A stretch of DNA of 64,000 nucleotides from Micromonospora endolithica (lineage in GTDB: Bacteria; Actinomycetota; Actinomycetes; Mycobacteriales; Micromonosporaceae): contig NZ_RBAK01000008.1 in assembly GCF_003626595.1 (NCBI RefSeq), positions 62,001-126,000 of the forward strand. The letters run 5' to 3'. The position numbers and the translations under genes are program-made. The notes under the pieces were generated by a model. The model was not told the origin of the DNA, searched no databases, and was given only the letters and a program-made list of their open reading frames with translations. Numbering within the stretch: position 1 is the stretch's first letter; each line of letters starts with the position of its first letter. Shown here one piece after another: positions 17,698 to 25,690 of this stretch.

Positions 17698-18717
17698 TCA
17701 GGACACACGGGGCGCGGGCGTCGTGGGCGACGGCGTGGCCGTCGGCGACGGGGTCGCGGTGGGCGACGGGGTGGCGGTGGGCGACTGGGTGGCGGTGGGC
17801 GACGGGGTGGCGGGCGGGATGGACAGCGGCGGCAGCGCGGGCGCCGCCGGCGGGACGGACGCCGGTGGGCCGGGCGCGAAGGGCGCCGAGTCCGGGCAGT
17901 ACGGATACGGCCGCAGCCGCGGGTTGCCCGGGACGGTGAGGTCCCGGGGATCGCGGCACTCCGGGTGGCCGAGCCGGATCGGGTCGCCGTTCTGGTCGAA
18001 GAGCCGCGCGTCGCGTACCAGCCGGCCCTCGCTGTCGTACACGAAGACGTCGCGGACGTGGTCGTAACGGCCGTCGACCGCGATCGACTCGTAGTCGAAG
18101 TCGTAGCCGGCTCGATCCTCCATGTCCGCCAGCCCGATCAGCGCGAACACGACCAGGGCCACGTTCCCGATCTGGAGTGCCTGCCGTGGCCAGCCGCGCA
18201 ACCCGTCACTGCGACGCCCCCACCAGACCGAGGCCAACACGAGGCCGACCAGCATGAGCAGGCCGGTGAGGAGGTCGCCACCGAAGCGGGGAAGCAGACC
18301 GAACGAGCCGCCCGTGCTCACGGTGGTGACGACCATCGCCGCCAGGTAGGCGCGCAGGACCCACCAACCCGGGCGCAGCAGGCGGAGGAACTCGCTCACC
18401 GTGGGATACCCGAGAGGTGGGCCGAGTTGACGGTCCAGGGCGCTGATCTGGTCGCGGGCTCGGCGCGCCGTCCCGGTCAGGCGGTGCAGGCGCCCCCTCC
18501 GGATGGTGCCGACGCCGGCGGCGGTGCGCAGTTCGAGGGCGTACGCCTCGGGCGCGCCGAGCCGGTCGGTGAGCGACCCGTCGGTCTCGGCGGCGACCTC
18601 CCGGAGGTGTTCCGGCAGGTCCTCGGTCAACTCGTCGCGGACCTCCGGCGGCAGGTCGGCCAGAGCGGCGCGAACCCGGTCGACGTATTCCGTGATCTCC
18701 TGCTCCGTGACGGTCAT
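17698..18717 (-). CDS. HAAS-domain membrane protein with Ser/Thr-Pro repeat tail
   Basis: A 339-aa protein. Residues 1-75 form the HAAS/permease-prefix type helical domain (EVRDELTEDLPEHL), four membrane segments follow at about 120-215, and the external C-terminus ends in six-residue repeats of the type SPTATP between about 300 and 335. The repeats are encoded by an 18-nt tandem array on the complementary strand at about 17720-17810. HAAS proteins are typically encoded next to a PadR regulator and controlled by it, which is the case here: the start overlaps the PadR stop as ATGA. Function unknown. Confidence 0.8.
   Translation of the reverse strand: MTVTEQEITEYVDRVRAALADLPPEVRDELTEDLPEHLREVAAETDGSLTDRLGAPEAYALELRTAAGVGTIRRGRLHRLTGTARRARDQISALDRQLGPPLGYPTVSEFLRLLRPGWWVLRAYLAAMVVTTVSTGGSFGLLPRFGGDLLTGLLMLVGLVLASVWWGRRSDGLRGWPRQALQIGNVALVVFALIGLADMEDRAGYDFDYESIAVDGRYDHVRDVFVYDSEGRLVRDARLFDQNGDPIRLGHPECRDPRDLTVPGNPRLRPYPYCPDSAPFAPGPPASVPPAAPALPPLSIPPATPSPTATQSPTATPSPTATPSPTATPSPTTPAPRVS
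17720..17812. repeat. 18-nt tandem repeats encoding SPTATP units
   Basis: About five copies of the 18-nt word GTGGCGGTGGGCGACGGG with small changes, inside the 3' end of the HAAS-domain gene. The repeat encodes a Pro/Thr/Ser-rich spacer, likely a wall-spanning or glycosylated tail. Copy number should vary between strains. Confidence 0.75.
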
Positions 18718-19046
18718 GCCGCCATCCCCCGATCGTCGAGCAGCGTGTCCATGGTGGTGGCGAACGAGCGCCAGAGCTTGCCGGACCGGGTGAGCTGGTC
18801 GCGGCCGGCGGCGTTGAGTGAGTAGTACTTGCGGTGCGGCCCGGACTCGCTGGGCACGACGTAGGTGGTGAGCAGGCCGGCGGCGAAGAGGCGGCGCAGG
18901 GTGCCGTAGACCGAGGCGTCGCCGACCTCCTCCAGCCCGGCCTCGCGCAGCCGGCGCAGGATGTCGTAGCCGTAGCCGTCGGCGTCGCGGAGCACGGCGA
19001 GGACCGCGAGATCCAGTACGCCCTTCAGCAACTGTGTGGTGTCCAC
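18714..19046 (-). CDS. PadR-family transcriptional regulator
   Basis: A 110-aa winged-helix repressor beginning TTQLLKGVLDLAVL, the family's typical first helix. YGYDILRRL and ASVYGTLRRLFAAGLL form the recognition helix and wing, and the Tyr-rich wing contains RKYYSLNAAG. It is coupled by ATGA to the HAAS-domain membrane protein it probably represses. The GTG start at 19046 lies seven bases from a TACTGT -10 box, so it is likely leaderless. A short dyad TGCAC-AGTA-GTGCG overlaps that box and could be its own operator. Confidence 0.88.
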   Translation of the reverse strand: MDTTQLLKGVLDLAVLAVLRDADGYGYDILRRLREAGLEEVGDASVYGTLRRLFAAGLLTTYVVPSESGPHRKYYSLNAAGRDQLTRSGKLWRSFATTMDTLLDDRGMAA

Positions 19047-19050
19047 GCGA

Positions 19051-19064
19051 TGCACAGTAGTGCG
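19051..19064 (-). promoter_or_regulatory. PadR promoter with overlapping dyad
   Basis: The -10 hexamer TACTGT (complement of 19054-19059) is seven bases from the GTG. The dyad TGCAC-AGTA-GTGCG spans 19051-19064 and covers this hexamer, a position expected for autorepression. The dyad is short, so confidence is modest. Confidence 0.4.
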
Positions 19065-19197
19065 CAATGCGAAGTAGCGCCAGCGTTTCACCGAACCGGA
19101 CGTGGCGGCGGTGGGCTTCAATGAAAAGGCCCTCCGGCGCCGACGCTGTCGCTGCACCTCCCGTCGCTGCACCTCCGGTCGATCAGGAAGGGCCACC

Positions 19198-20286
19198 GTG
19201 ACCGACATCCGCCGACAGTTCTCGGAACTCTCCCGCAACGGCAAGACAGCCGTCCTGGCCTCCGCCACCGCCCTGCTGCTGGCGATCGGTACGACCTCCT
19301 GGGCCCTGGTCGCCTCCGACGACGACACCGTCGACGCGTACCTCGACCGGTCCGGCCTCGGCGAGAACCGGGTCGTCCTGCGGGTCGGCGTCTTCAAGGA
19401 CGAACCGCTGCTCAGTTGGGCCGCCCCGGACAAGCGCGCCTCGACGTCCATCAAGGACCACGTCGGGTTCCAGATCGAGCTGATCCGGGAACTCGCGCAC
19501 TACCTCGGCTTCACCGACGACCAGGTGCACCTGATCGAGACGCAGGTGCAGAACCGCAGCGTGGACCTCAACAACGACACGGTCGACGTGGTCGTGGCCA
19601 CCTACTCGGTGACCCCGCAGCGGGAGGAGGTGGTCAACTTCGCCACGCCGTACCTGCTCAGCCAGCCGGAGCTGCTCACCAGGCCGGGACTCTTCGACGC
19701 CGACGACTCGGTCAGCATGCGCCGGATCGGCGACCTCGGCGCGAAGCTCTGCACGGTGGGCAGCTCCACCTCGGAGGACGCCCTCCGGGGCCGGGGCTTC
19801 AACCGCTTCGAGGGCGCGGCGACCAGCGAGGACTGCGTGGACGGCGTACTGGCCGGACGGTACGACGCCTTCATGCTCGACGAGGCGGTGCTCGCCGGTT
19901 ACAAGGAGCGGCACGGCGCCAAGCTCGACCTGGTCGAGCTGGTCCTCGACCAGACCGAGGAGTACGGCATCGCGGTCGCCAACGACGACGAGCGGCTGCG
20001 CGTGGTGATCGGCAACTTCCTGCTGGACAGCTACGAGCGCGGCGAGAGCGGCGCATGGCAGAAGGCGTGGAACAGGACGCTGGCCAAGGTGCTCGGCGAC
20101 CGGCGACAACCACAACCCCGGGAGTACGAGCGGCTGCGCGACTACCGGGACCGCTACCGGGCGGCCGGCGTCATCGGCCGGGCCGGCCAGCCGGGCACCG
20201 CGTCCGCACCGGACCAGCCGGTCCTGCCACCGGGCCGGGGCGCGGCCACCGTGGCCACCCGTCCGCGTCGCCGCACCCGCCGGTGA
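19198..20286 (+). CDS. Extracellular solute-binding protein family 3
   Basis: A 362-aa protein with one N-terminal hydrophobic anchor (about 16-38) and no lipobox Cys, so it is membrane-tethered or cleaved. The SBP family 3 fold is shown by VVLRVGVFKDEPLLSW, VGFQIELIRELAHYLG and VATYSVTPQREEVVNFATPYLLS, then by YDAFMLDEAVLAGY in lobe 2. Such proteins bind polar amino acids such as glutamate. No permease or ATPase gene is nearby; instead a membrane protein gene overlaps its end (GTGA). This suggests a sensor role rather than classical import. The GTG at 19198 follows GGAAGG. Confidence 0.8.
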   Translation: MTDIRRQFSELSRNGKTAVLASATALLLAIGTTSWALVASDDDTVDAYLDRSGLGENRVVLRVGVFKDEPLLSWAAPDKRASTSIKDHVGFQIELIRELAHYLGFTDDQVHLIETQVQNRSVDLNNDTVDVVVATYSVTPQREEVVNFATPYLLSQPELLTRPGLFDADDSVSMRRIGDLGAKLCTVGSSTSEDALRGRGFNRFEGAATSEDCVDGVLAGRYDAFMLDEAVLAGYKERHGAKLDLVELVLDQTEEYGIAVANDDERLRVVIGNFLLDSYERGESGAWQKAWNRTLAKVLGDRRQPQPREYERLRDYRDRYRAAGVIGRAGQPGTASAPDQPVLPPGRGAATVATRPRRRTRR

Positions 20287-21488
20287 GCGCCCCGGACCGG
20301 CCGGCACCGGACCGGCCAGCCCCCGACCAGCCAGCTCCCGACCGGCCAGCCCCCGACCGGCCAGCTCCCGACCGGCCAGCTCCCGACCGGCCGGCACCGG
20401 ACCGGCCAGCCCTCGACCGAGCGGCCCCCGACCGGGCGGTTCCGCCGCCGGCCGGGGACGCGGCTCTGCCACCGATCTCCGCGCGGCCGTTCGACCGGGA
20501 GGCGTTCTGGACGGTCGCGGTCGGCCTGCCCGCCCTGGTCTCGGTGCTGCGGCTGTGGGCCGAGGCGGGCGACCTGGAGACCACCCTGCTGCTGGTGGCC
20601 AACGTCGGACCGGTGAACCTACTCGCCAGCCTGGTGGTCACCGCCACCTGGCTGGTCTCGGCGGCGCTGGTCGCGGTCTTCACCGTCGGCGCGGTCACCC
20701 GTCGCGGGCGGCGCACCGGCACCGCCACGTTGACCTGGGGATCGCTGTTCGCCCAGCTCTCCTGGGCCGCGCCCCGCTGGCTGCGGATCATGGCGTTCGC
20801 GCTGGCCGCGCTCACCTGGCAACTGCTCTACCTGCCGCTGCTGCTGCTCGCGGCCTGCGCCGCGTTCGGCCTGCACCCGACCCGTCCGCGTCGCACCGGC
20901 TGGCTCCTCGCCGCCGCCGCCTACCTGGCGGTCTTCGGGCCGGTCGCGGTCTCGGCGACGATCCAGGGGTACGCGGTGCCGGCGCTGCTCGTGCTGGCCC
21001 CGCCGGTGCTGGTCGCGCTCGGTGCCACCCGCCCGATCCCGGCCGGCCTGGCCCGGCCGTTCTCCTCGGTGGCGCAGGTCACCGCCCTGGCCCTGGTGGT
21101 GCTGGCGGCGGCACCGGTCTTCACCGCGCCGGTGCTGCCCCGCGGCGTGGTCACCGTGACCGGCGAGGGCGACGAACCGCCGCAGCCCGTCCGGGGTCAC
21201 GTGGTCGAGGTCAACGACACCACCACCGCCGTACTGCGCAGCAGCGGCGGCGTCGAGTTCATCCCCAACCGGCGGGTCGGCGACCGGGTCCTCTGCCCGG
21301 ACGAGGGACGGGCCGCCCGCTACCGGCTGTTCGTGTTCGGCCTGCACATCGAGGACTCGGTGCTCTCCGGGGCGGGACGGTTGCGCCGGCCGTCGCCGGT
21401 GCTGGACCCGCGCTGCCGCCCGACCGTGCCGGAACGACCGATGGGCGTGCCGTTCACCGAACCCACGTCGTCCGCGTCGACGGACTGA
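20283..21488 (+). CDS. Membrane protein with Asp-Arg-Pro-Ala-Pro repeats
   Basis: A 401-aa protein starting at a GTG that overlaps the stop of the solute-binding gene. Residues about 4-45 are roughly eight DRPAP pentapeptides; a basic/Pro-rich linker then leads to six or seven membrane segments between about 80 and 290. The external C-terminal ~100 residues have a small beta-like domain (VTVTGEGDEPPQPVRGHVVEV) with one Cys (VLCPDEG). Family not recognised. Translational coupling suggests it partners the solute-binding protein. Its last 169 nt overlap the convergent gene at 21320-21808. Confidence 0.7.
   Translation: MSAPDRPAPDRPAPDQPAPDRPAPDRPAPDRPAPDRPAPDRPALDRAAPDRAVPPPAGDAALPPISARPFDREAFWTVAVGLPALVSVLRLWAEAGDLETTLLLVANVGPVNLLASLVVTATWLVSAALVAVFTVGAVTRRGRRTGTATLTWGSLFAQLSWAAPRWLRIMAFALAALTWQLLYLPLLLLAACAAFGLHPTRPRRTGWLLAAAAYLAVFGPVAVSATIQGYAVPALLVLAPPVLVALGATRPIPAGLARPFSSVAQVTALALVVLAAAPVFTAPVLPRGVVTVTGEGDEPPQPVRGHVVEVNDTTTAVLRSSGGVEFIPNRRVGDRVLCPDEGRAARYRLFVFGLHIEDSVLSGAGRLRRPSPVLDPRCRPTVPERPMGVPFTEPTSSASTD
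20296..20420. repeat. 15-nt tandem repeats encoding DRPAP units
   Basis: Eight or so 15-nt copies close to CCGGCCAGCCCCCGA lie at the start of the membrane protein gene. They encode a Pro-rich charged spacer. Variation among units (CAGCTC versus CAGCCC) suggests ongoing slippage. Confidence 0.75.
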
Positions 21489-21808
21489 CCGGCGTCCACC
21501 GCGTCCTGATCGTGGTCGGCCCGTCGGGCCGTCCAGCCGACGAACCGCTCGAACAACTCCGCCGGAGACGGTCCCGGATCGGGGTTGAGGGCCATCAGGT
21601 CGGCGGTCGCGTCGAACAGGCAGGTCGCCATGTAGATCGACAGTCCGACGCGGTCCCGCCGGTACTCCATCAACAGCAACAACCGGGCCGGCTGGCACGG
21701 CCACGGCCCCGCGCACACCCGGCAACGCCAGAGCGGCCGCATCGCCAGGTGCGGCCGAATGACCCGCCGCTGACGATCGTGTACGGGCGAAACGTTCGAG
21801 GCTGCCAT
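21320..21808 (-). CDS. Actinobacterial conserved protein with CxxC, often labelled flavin reductase
   Basis: A 162-aa product. The conserved part is the first ~100 residues: HLAMRPLWRCRVC, CQPARLLLLMEY and ATADLMALNPDP. I know this arrangement from actinomycete proteins often labelled 'flavin reductase', a label not supported by visible motifs; the Cys residues suggest a small metal-binding domain. The last ~55 residues lie antisense to the 3' end of the preceding membrane gene and look unconserved. A perfect TTGACA, a 17-nt spacer and CATTAT lie upstream, with the ATG six bases past the -10, so it is probably leaderless. Confidence 0.6.
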   Translation of the reverse strand: MAASNVSPVHDRQRRVIRPHLAMRPLWRCRVCAGPWPCQPARLLLLMEYRRDRVGLSIYMATCLFDATADLMALNPDPGPSPAELFERFVGWTARRADHDQDAVDAGQSVDADDVGSVNGTPIGRSGTVGRQRGSSTGDGRRNRPAPESTESSMCRPNTNSR

Positions 21809-21846
21809 CCCCCCATAATGTCCGGCGCTGTTGTCAGTGTCAACAG
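21806..21846. promoter_or_regulatory. Divergent promoter with a 19-bp dyad
   Basis: For the reverse gene: TTGACA (complement of 21838-21843), a 17-nt spacer, CATTAT (21815-21820), then ATG six bases later. For the forward HTH gene: TTGTCA at 21831-21836, a 16-nt spacer and TAGTTG. The two -35 boxes overlap inside CTGTTG-TCAGTGT-CAACAG (21828-21846), a near-perfect dyad. One bound repressor could silence both genes; the AlpA-like product is an obvious candidate. Confidence 0.6.
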
Positions 21847-21896
21847 ACTGCGTAGTTGTCGCCGCCTAGCGACGCGTGCACTGCGATCGTCAACCC

Positions 21897-22085
21897 GTGG
21901 AGCTTGTCGGCGTGTCGGAGATTCGGGCGATGCTCGGAAACGTCTCGCGCCAGCGTGCGTCCGTGATCGCCAATCAGCGGAACTTCCCGGAGCCGATCGC
22001 CGTGTTGGCGATGGGCAAGGTCTGGCGGAAGTCGGACGTGGAGGCGTGGATCCGGGAGCACCGCCCCGAGTTGGCGACCGACTGA
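21897..22085 (+). CDS. AlpA/excisionase-type helix-turn-helix protein
   Basis: A 62-aa DNA-binding protein beginning VELVGVSEIRAMLG, followed by SRQRASVIANQRNFPEP and KVWRKSDVEAWIREHRPE. This is the MerR-like HTH-17/AlpA layout: a helix pair, then a wing ending in the W-x-x-x-D-V-x-x-W-I signature. GTG at 21897 gives the family-typical N-terminus; another in-frame GTG at 21876 is possible. These proteins can be excisionases, but no integrase or att site is visible here, so a local regulatory role is more likely. Confidence 0.75.
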   Translation: MELVGVSEIRAMLGNVSRQRASVIANQRNFPEPIAVLAMGKVWRKSDVEAWIREHRPELATD

Positions 22086-22191
22086 AGCCCGCCCCGGCAC
22101 AGGTCCCCTCGATGTCCGTGAAGTCGGGCGGAAACCTGTCCCGGATACCCCGACATCAATGACGTCGAGTCGATCATGCGGCGGAACAGGT

Positions 22192-23133
22192 CTAGAGCAG
22201 GCTCCAGGCGATGCCGTCGAGGATGTCGTGCTCGGAGGCGACCACCGCGTCCATCCCGGCCCGCTCCATGATCACTCGGAGCACCAGCGCGCCCGCCCCG
22301 ATCACGTCCGCCCGGCCGGGGTGCATCACCGGGATCGCCAGCCGCTGCTCACGGGTCTTCGCCAGCAGGTCGGCCGTCACGTCGGCCACCTGGTCGTACG
22401 GGACGCGGGCGTGGTGGATGCGCTCCGGGTCGTACTCCTGAAGGTCCTGGGCGATCGCGACGACGGTGGTGACCGACCCGGCCAGGCCGACCAGCGTGGC
22501 GGCCTCGCGGCCGGGGACGGCCGCCAGCGCGCGGTCCACCGCATCGGCGATGTCGGCCTGCGCGGCGGTGATCTCGGCCTGGCTCGGCGGGTCGCCGTGC
22601 AGGTGCCGCTCGGTCATCCGGACGCAGCCGATGTCCATCGAGATCGCCGCCTGGACACCGCCGGAGCGGGTGCCCACCACGAACTCGGTCGAGCCGCCGC
22701 CGATGTCGACGACCAGGTACGGCTCGCGGGCGTCGGCCGGCAGCCCGCGCACCGCGCCGGTGAAGGAGAGCCGCGCCTCCTCGTCGCCGGTCACCACCTC
22801 CGGGGCCACCCCCAGGGTCTGCTGCACCATGCCCCGGAAGTCGGCGGCGTTGGAAGCGTCCCGGGAGGCCGACGTGGCGCACATCCGGACCCGTTCGACG
22901 CCGAGCTTGCCGATCTCCTCCGCGTAGGAGGCGAGCGCCACCCGGGTCCGCTCGATGGCCTCGTCGGACAGCCGACCGGTCCGGTCCACGCCCTGACCGA
23001 GCCGGACGATCTCCATCCGGCGGCTCACGTCGGCCAGTGGGGCCCGCGGGCCGGCGTCGGCGTCGGGCAGGTCGGCCACCAGCAGGCGGATGGAGTTGGT
23101 GCCGCAGTCGATGGCGGCGACGCGCGTCGTCAC
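22192..23133 (-). CDS. ppx: Exopolyphosphatase, Ppx/GppA family
   Basis: A 313-aa cytoplasmic ASKHA-fold phosphatase that trims inorganic polyphosphate or removes the pppGpp gamma phosphate. The phosphate-1 loop is AAIDCGTNSIRLLVAD at residues 6-21, and the second is LVVDIGGGSTEFVVG near 140-155. At ~310 aa it is the short two-domain actinobacterial form without the C-terminal HD region. TAGGGT lies six bases before the GTG start, predicting a leaderless message. In mycobacteria ppx2 follows eno-ftsB-DUF501; here three other genes intervene. Confidence 0.92.
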   Translation of the reverse strand: MTTRVAAIDCGTNSIRLLVADLPDADAGPRAPLADVSRRMEIVRLGQGVDRTGRLSDEAIERTRVALASYAEEIGKLGVERVRMCATSASRDASNAADFRGMVQQTLGVAPEVVTGDEEARLSFTGAVRGLPADAREPYLVVDIGGGSTEFVVGTRSGGVQAAISMDIGCVRMTERHLHGDPPSQAEITAAQADIADAVDRALAAVPGREAATLVGLAGSVTTVVAIAQDLQEYDPERIHHARVPYDQVADVTADLLAKTREQRLAIPVMHPGRADVIGAGALVLRVIMERAGMDAVVASEHDILDGIAWSLL

Positions 23134-23145
23134 GCGGCAACCCTA
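23134..23145 (-). promoter_or_regulatory. -10 box TAGGGT, leaderless ppx start
   Basis: TAGGGT (complement of 23140-23145) is six bases before the GTG at 23133, inside the very short gap to the upstream gene's stop. This suggests ppx can be transcribed from its own promoter despite the close spacing. Confidence 0.5.
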
Positions 23146-24174
23146 CGGCAGGTGGGCCGGGCGCGGACCGGCCGGTGAAGGCGCGTCGACGGCGGTGGCG
23201 GGCACCTGGCCGAGCAGGTGCGCGCCGAGCGGCGTCAGCCGGTGCCCGACCGCCCCACCGCGCCGGTCGCTGGTGATCAGACCGGCCGCCCGCAACGCCG
23301 TGGCGTGCTCGGACGCCGAGGAGAGACTCACCCCCGCGGCGTCCGCCAGCGCGGTGGTGCTCAGCTCGCCGGACTCCGCCAGTCGGCGCAGCACCCCGGC
23401 CCGGGTGACGCCGAGGAGCCGGCCGAGGGCACCCGCGGTCGGGGCCGCGCCGTGGTGCGGCATCGGCACGGGATAGACCAGCAGGACCGGATGACCCGGC
23501 TCGACCAGCACCCGGGGCAGCGGACCGGCCAGCGGGGTGGGCAGCAGGAGCAGGCCGTGCCCGGTGCCGGTCAGCTCCCCGCTCCACCACGTCCGCACCT
23601 CCAGCACCGGGGGCCGCCAGCGGATCGCCGGGTGCAACCCCGCGAAGAGGCCGGCCAGCCCGCCCAGGGCCAGCCGCTGGGCGGCACCGGTCACCTGCTG
23701 CCGGTGCGCCGACGTCAGCTCCGACCAGTGCGGCTTCAGTACGGTCCCGAACCAGGTGTCCACGGCCTGCCCGAACAGGTCCAGCGCCTCCGGGTCGGCC
23801 GCCGCGAACCGACGCCGCAGCGGCGTCGCGGCGACGTCCGCGTACGCCGCGGTGACCTCGGCCCGGATCCGCCACGACGCGGTGGCGCGGATCGCCTCCA
23901 GACCGGCCGTCACCGACTCCGACCCGCCGAACGGGGTGAGGAAGTCCGGCAGCCGCCCCCGGGCGGGCAGCAGGTGTCGCAGCGTCGCGGTCGCCGCCCG
24001 TGCCTCGCCGCCCGCCCTGGCCGATGCCGCCCGCTCGGCCAGGCTCGGCACCAACACGGATCCGGTGGAGTCGCGCAGCGCCTGGCTGGCCATCATCGTC
24101 ATGCCGACCGGGTGCAGCCGGTCGGCGAACCGCACCTGGCACAGGTCCGCCGACCCAAGCTCAAGGCGAAGCAT
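23143..24174 (-). CDS. DUF5937-type protein with C-terminal ArsR-like winged helix
   Basis: A 343-aa probable transcription regulator. The N-terminal ~230 residues begin MLRLELGSADLCQVRFA, typical of the DUF5937 group, and continue as a mixed alpha/beta region with ALRDSTGSVLVPSLAERA. A C-terminal winged helix has TRAGVLRRLAESGELSTT, the recognition helix LADAAGVSLSSASEHATAL, and a wing. No metal-binding Cys are seen. CAGTCT lies six bases before the ATG, suggesting leaderless expression. It is divergent from the esterase at 24269, its likely target. Confidence 0.75.
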   Translation of the reverse strand: MLRLELGSADLCQVRFADRLHPVGMTMMASQALRDSTGSVLVPSLAERAASARAGGEARAATATLRHLLPARGRLPDFLTPFGGSESVTAGLEAIRATASWRIRAEVTAAYADVAATPLRRRFAAADPEALDLFGQAVDTWFGTVLKPHWSELTSAHRQQVTGAAQRLALGGLAGLFAGLHPAIRWRPPVLEVRTWWSGELTGTGHGLLLLPTPLAGPLPRVLVEPGHPVLLVYPVPMPHHGAAPTAGALGRLLGVTRAGVLRRLAESGELSTTALADAAGVSLSSASEHATALRAAGLITSDRRGGAVGHRLTPLGAHLLGQVPATAVDAPSPAGPRPAHLP

Positions 24175-24186
24175 GGCAACAGACTG
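24175..24186 (-). promoter_or_regulatory. -10 box CAGTCT, leaderless start
   Basis: CAGTCT (complement of 24181-24186) is six bases before the ATG at 24174. The -35 is not clear. Confidence 0.4.
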
Positions 24187-24268
24187 CCGGTCTTCGGCCT
24201 GAACCGAAAGGCTTGATCGGTCACCGGCCGGGTTCCAGAGTGGAGCGGGGTCCACGAGGGGGGCGGGC

Positions 24269-25168
24269 GTGCGGCGGACGACGGTGGTGCTGGCGGGGTT
24301 GTCGGTGGCCATCGCGGTCGGGGCGTGCGGGGCACGGGGGCGTACCCCGGCCGAGCCCACGCCGTCTCCCTCGGCTCCGGTGGAACGTCCCGCCGCCGGC
24401 GAGCACCAGCTGAGCCTCACGCACGGCGGGGTGGAACGCACCTACCAGCTGTACGCGCCGGCCGGCTACGACCCGGCCCGGCCCACCGCGCTGGTGATCG
24501 CCCTGCACTTCTATCCCGGCAGCGGCAGCGGGATCCGCGAGATGGTGGGCCTGGACGCGGTGGCCGACCGGGAGAACGTCCTGGTCGCCTACCCGGACGG
24601 GCAGAACGGCGGGTTCAACGCGTTGATCTGTTGCGGCACCGGGGACGACGTCGGTTTCCTCCGGGCTCTCACCGAGCACCTGGTGAAGACGTGGCGGGCC
24701 GACCCCGACCGGGTCTACCTGACCGGTATCTCCAACGGCGGTGACATGAGCTTCCGGGCCGCCGTCGAGGCGGACGGGCTCTTCGCGGCGGTCGGCGTGG
24801 TCAGCGGTGGCTACAGCGGTCCCCGGACGGCACCGGAGGACTACGTACCCGACAGCCCGGTGTCGGTCATCACGTTCATCGGCGGTCAGGACCAGTACGC
24901 CGGGGCGTTCGCCGAGGGCGTACGGACCTGGCAGCGCCGACTCGGCTGCCGACCGAAGGCCGCCCCCCGGGTGCCGGGCCCGCAGCGGATCAGCCGGACC
25001 GACGCGACGTGCGCCGACGGCAGCGACGTCACCGTCTACACCCTGCCGGAGATGGGGCACCGCTGGCCCGGCGCGCGCAGCGGCCAGCTCGCCGACGCCG
25101 ACGCGGGGCTCGTCGCGACCGAACTGATCTGGGACTTCTTCGCCGCCCACCCACGCCGGGCCCGGTGA
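24269..25168 (+). CDS. Lipoprotein esterase, PHB-depolymerase/LpqC family
   Basis: A 299-aa secreted alpha/beta hydrolase. A lipobox VGAC puts the acylated Cys at residue 20, so it is predicted to be attached to the outer face of the membrane. The nucleophile elbow is GISNGGDMSF with Ser about 160; the acid probably lies in ITFIGGQDQYAGAF, and the His is in PEMGHRWPGA. GFNALICCGTGDDVGFL marks the family. Predicted activity: hydrolysis of polyester or feruloyl-type esters. The GTG start follows GAGGGGGG. Divergent from the DUF5937 regulator. Confidence 0.85.
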   Translation: MRRTTVVLAGLSVAIAVGACGARGRTPAEPTPSPSAPVERPAAGEHQLSLTHGGVERTYQLYAPAGYDPARPTALVIALHFYPGSGSGIREMVGLDAVADRENVLVAYPDGQNGGFNALICCGTGDDVGFLRALTEHLVKTWRADPDRVYLTGISNGGDMSFRAAVEADGLFAAVGVVSGGYSGPRTAPEDYVPDSPVSVITFIGGQDQYAGAFAEGVRTWQRRLGCRPKAAPRVPGPQRISRTDATCADGSDVTVYTLPEMGHRWPGARSGQLADADAGLVATELIWDFFAAHPRRAR

Positions 25169-25175
25169 CGGCGCG

Positions 25176-25688
25176 CTACAGGCGCAGCAGCATGCGGGTG
25201 TTGCCCAGGGTGTTCGGCTTGACCCGTTCCAGGTCCAGGAACTCGGCGACACCCTCGTCGTACGAGCGCAGCAACTGCTCGTACACCGGCTGCGGCACCG
25301 GCGCGGCGTCGATCTCGCGGAAGCCGAACGACGCGAAGAACCGGGTCTCGAAGGTGAGCACGAAGATCCGCGCCACACCCAGCTCCCGGGCCACGTCGAT
25401 CAGCTCGCCGACGATCCGGTGCCCGATCTTCCGGCCCCGGCAGACCGGGTCCACCGCCACCGTACGGATCTCGGCCAGGTCCTCCCACATCACGTGCAGC
25501 GCACCGCAGCCCACCACGGCACCGTCGCCGGTCACCGCGACCCGGAACTCCTGCACGTCCTCGTAGAGGGTGACCGTCGCCTTGCTGAGCAACCGCCGGT
25601 CGTCGGTGTAGGTGTCCACCAGCCGCCGGATCCCCCGTACGTCGGAGGTCCGCGCCCGCCGCACCGCGATCTCGTCGGGCCCGACCAT
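25176..25688 (-). CDS. argA: Amino-acid N-acetyltransferase (NAGS-type GNAT)
   Basis: A 170-aa GNAT enzyme predicted to acetylate glutamate for arginine synthesis. It starts EIAVRRARTSDVRGI, with VTLYEDVQEFRVAV in the middle strand and IRTVAVDPVCRGRKIGHRI as the acetyl-CoA loop (R-G-R-K-I-G). The C-terminal IFVLTFETRFFASFGF is typical of single-domain actinobacterial NAGS of the Rv2747 type, with no kinase-like domain. It begins 2 nt after the DUF501 stop, so it is the last gene of the eno-ftsB-DUF501 transcript. Confidence 0.85.
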   Translation of the reverse strand: MVGPDEIAVRRARTSDVRGIRRLVDTYTDDRRLLSKATVTLYEDVQEFRVAVTGDGAVVGCGALHVMWEDLAEIRTVAVDPVCRGRKIGHRIVGELIDVARELGVARIFVLTFETRFFASFGFREIDAAPVPQPVYEQLLRSYDEGVAEFLDLERVKPNTLGNTRMLLRL

Positions 25689-25690
25689 GG

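Noticed and set aside
19416..20282. Forward open frame before the DRPAP membrane gene
   Set aside because: It is a shadow of the solute-binding protein gene in another frame; the real gene starts at the overlapping GTG at 20283.
21876..22085. AlpA-type gene as sign of an integrated element
   Set aside because: No integrase, att repeat, replication gene or change of base composition lies within the window, so it is treated as an ordinary small regulator.
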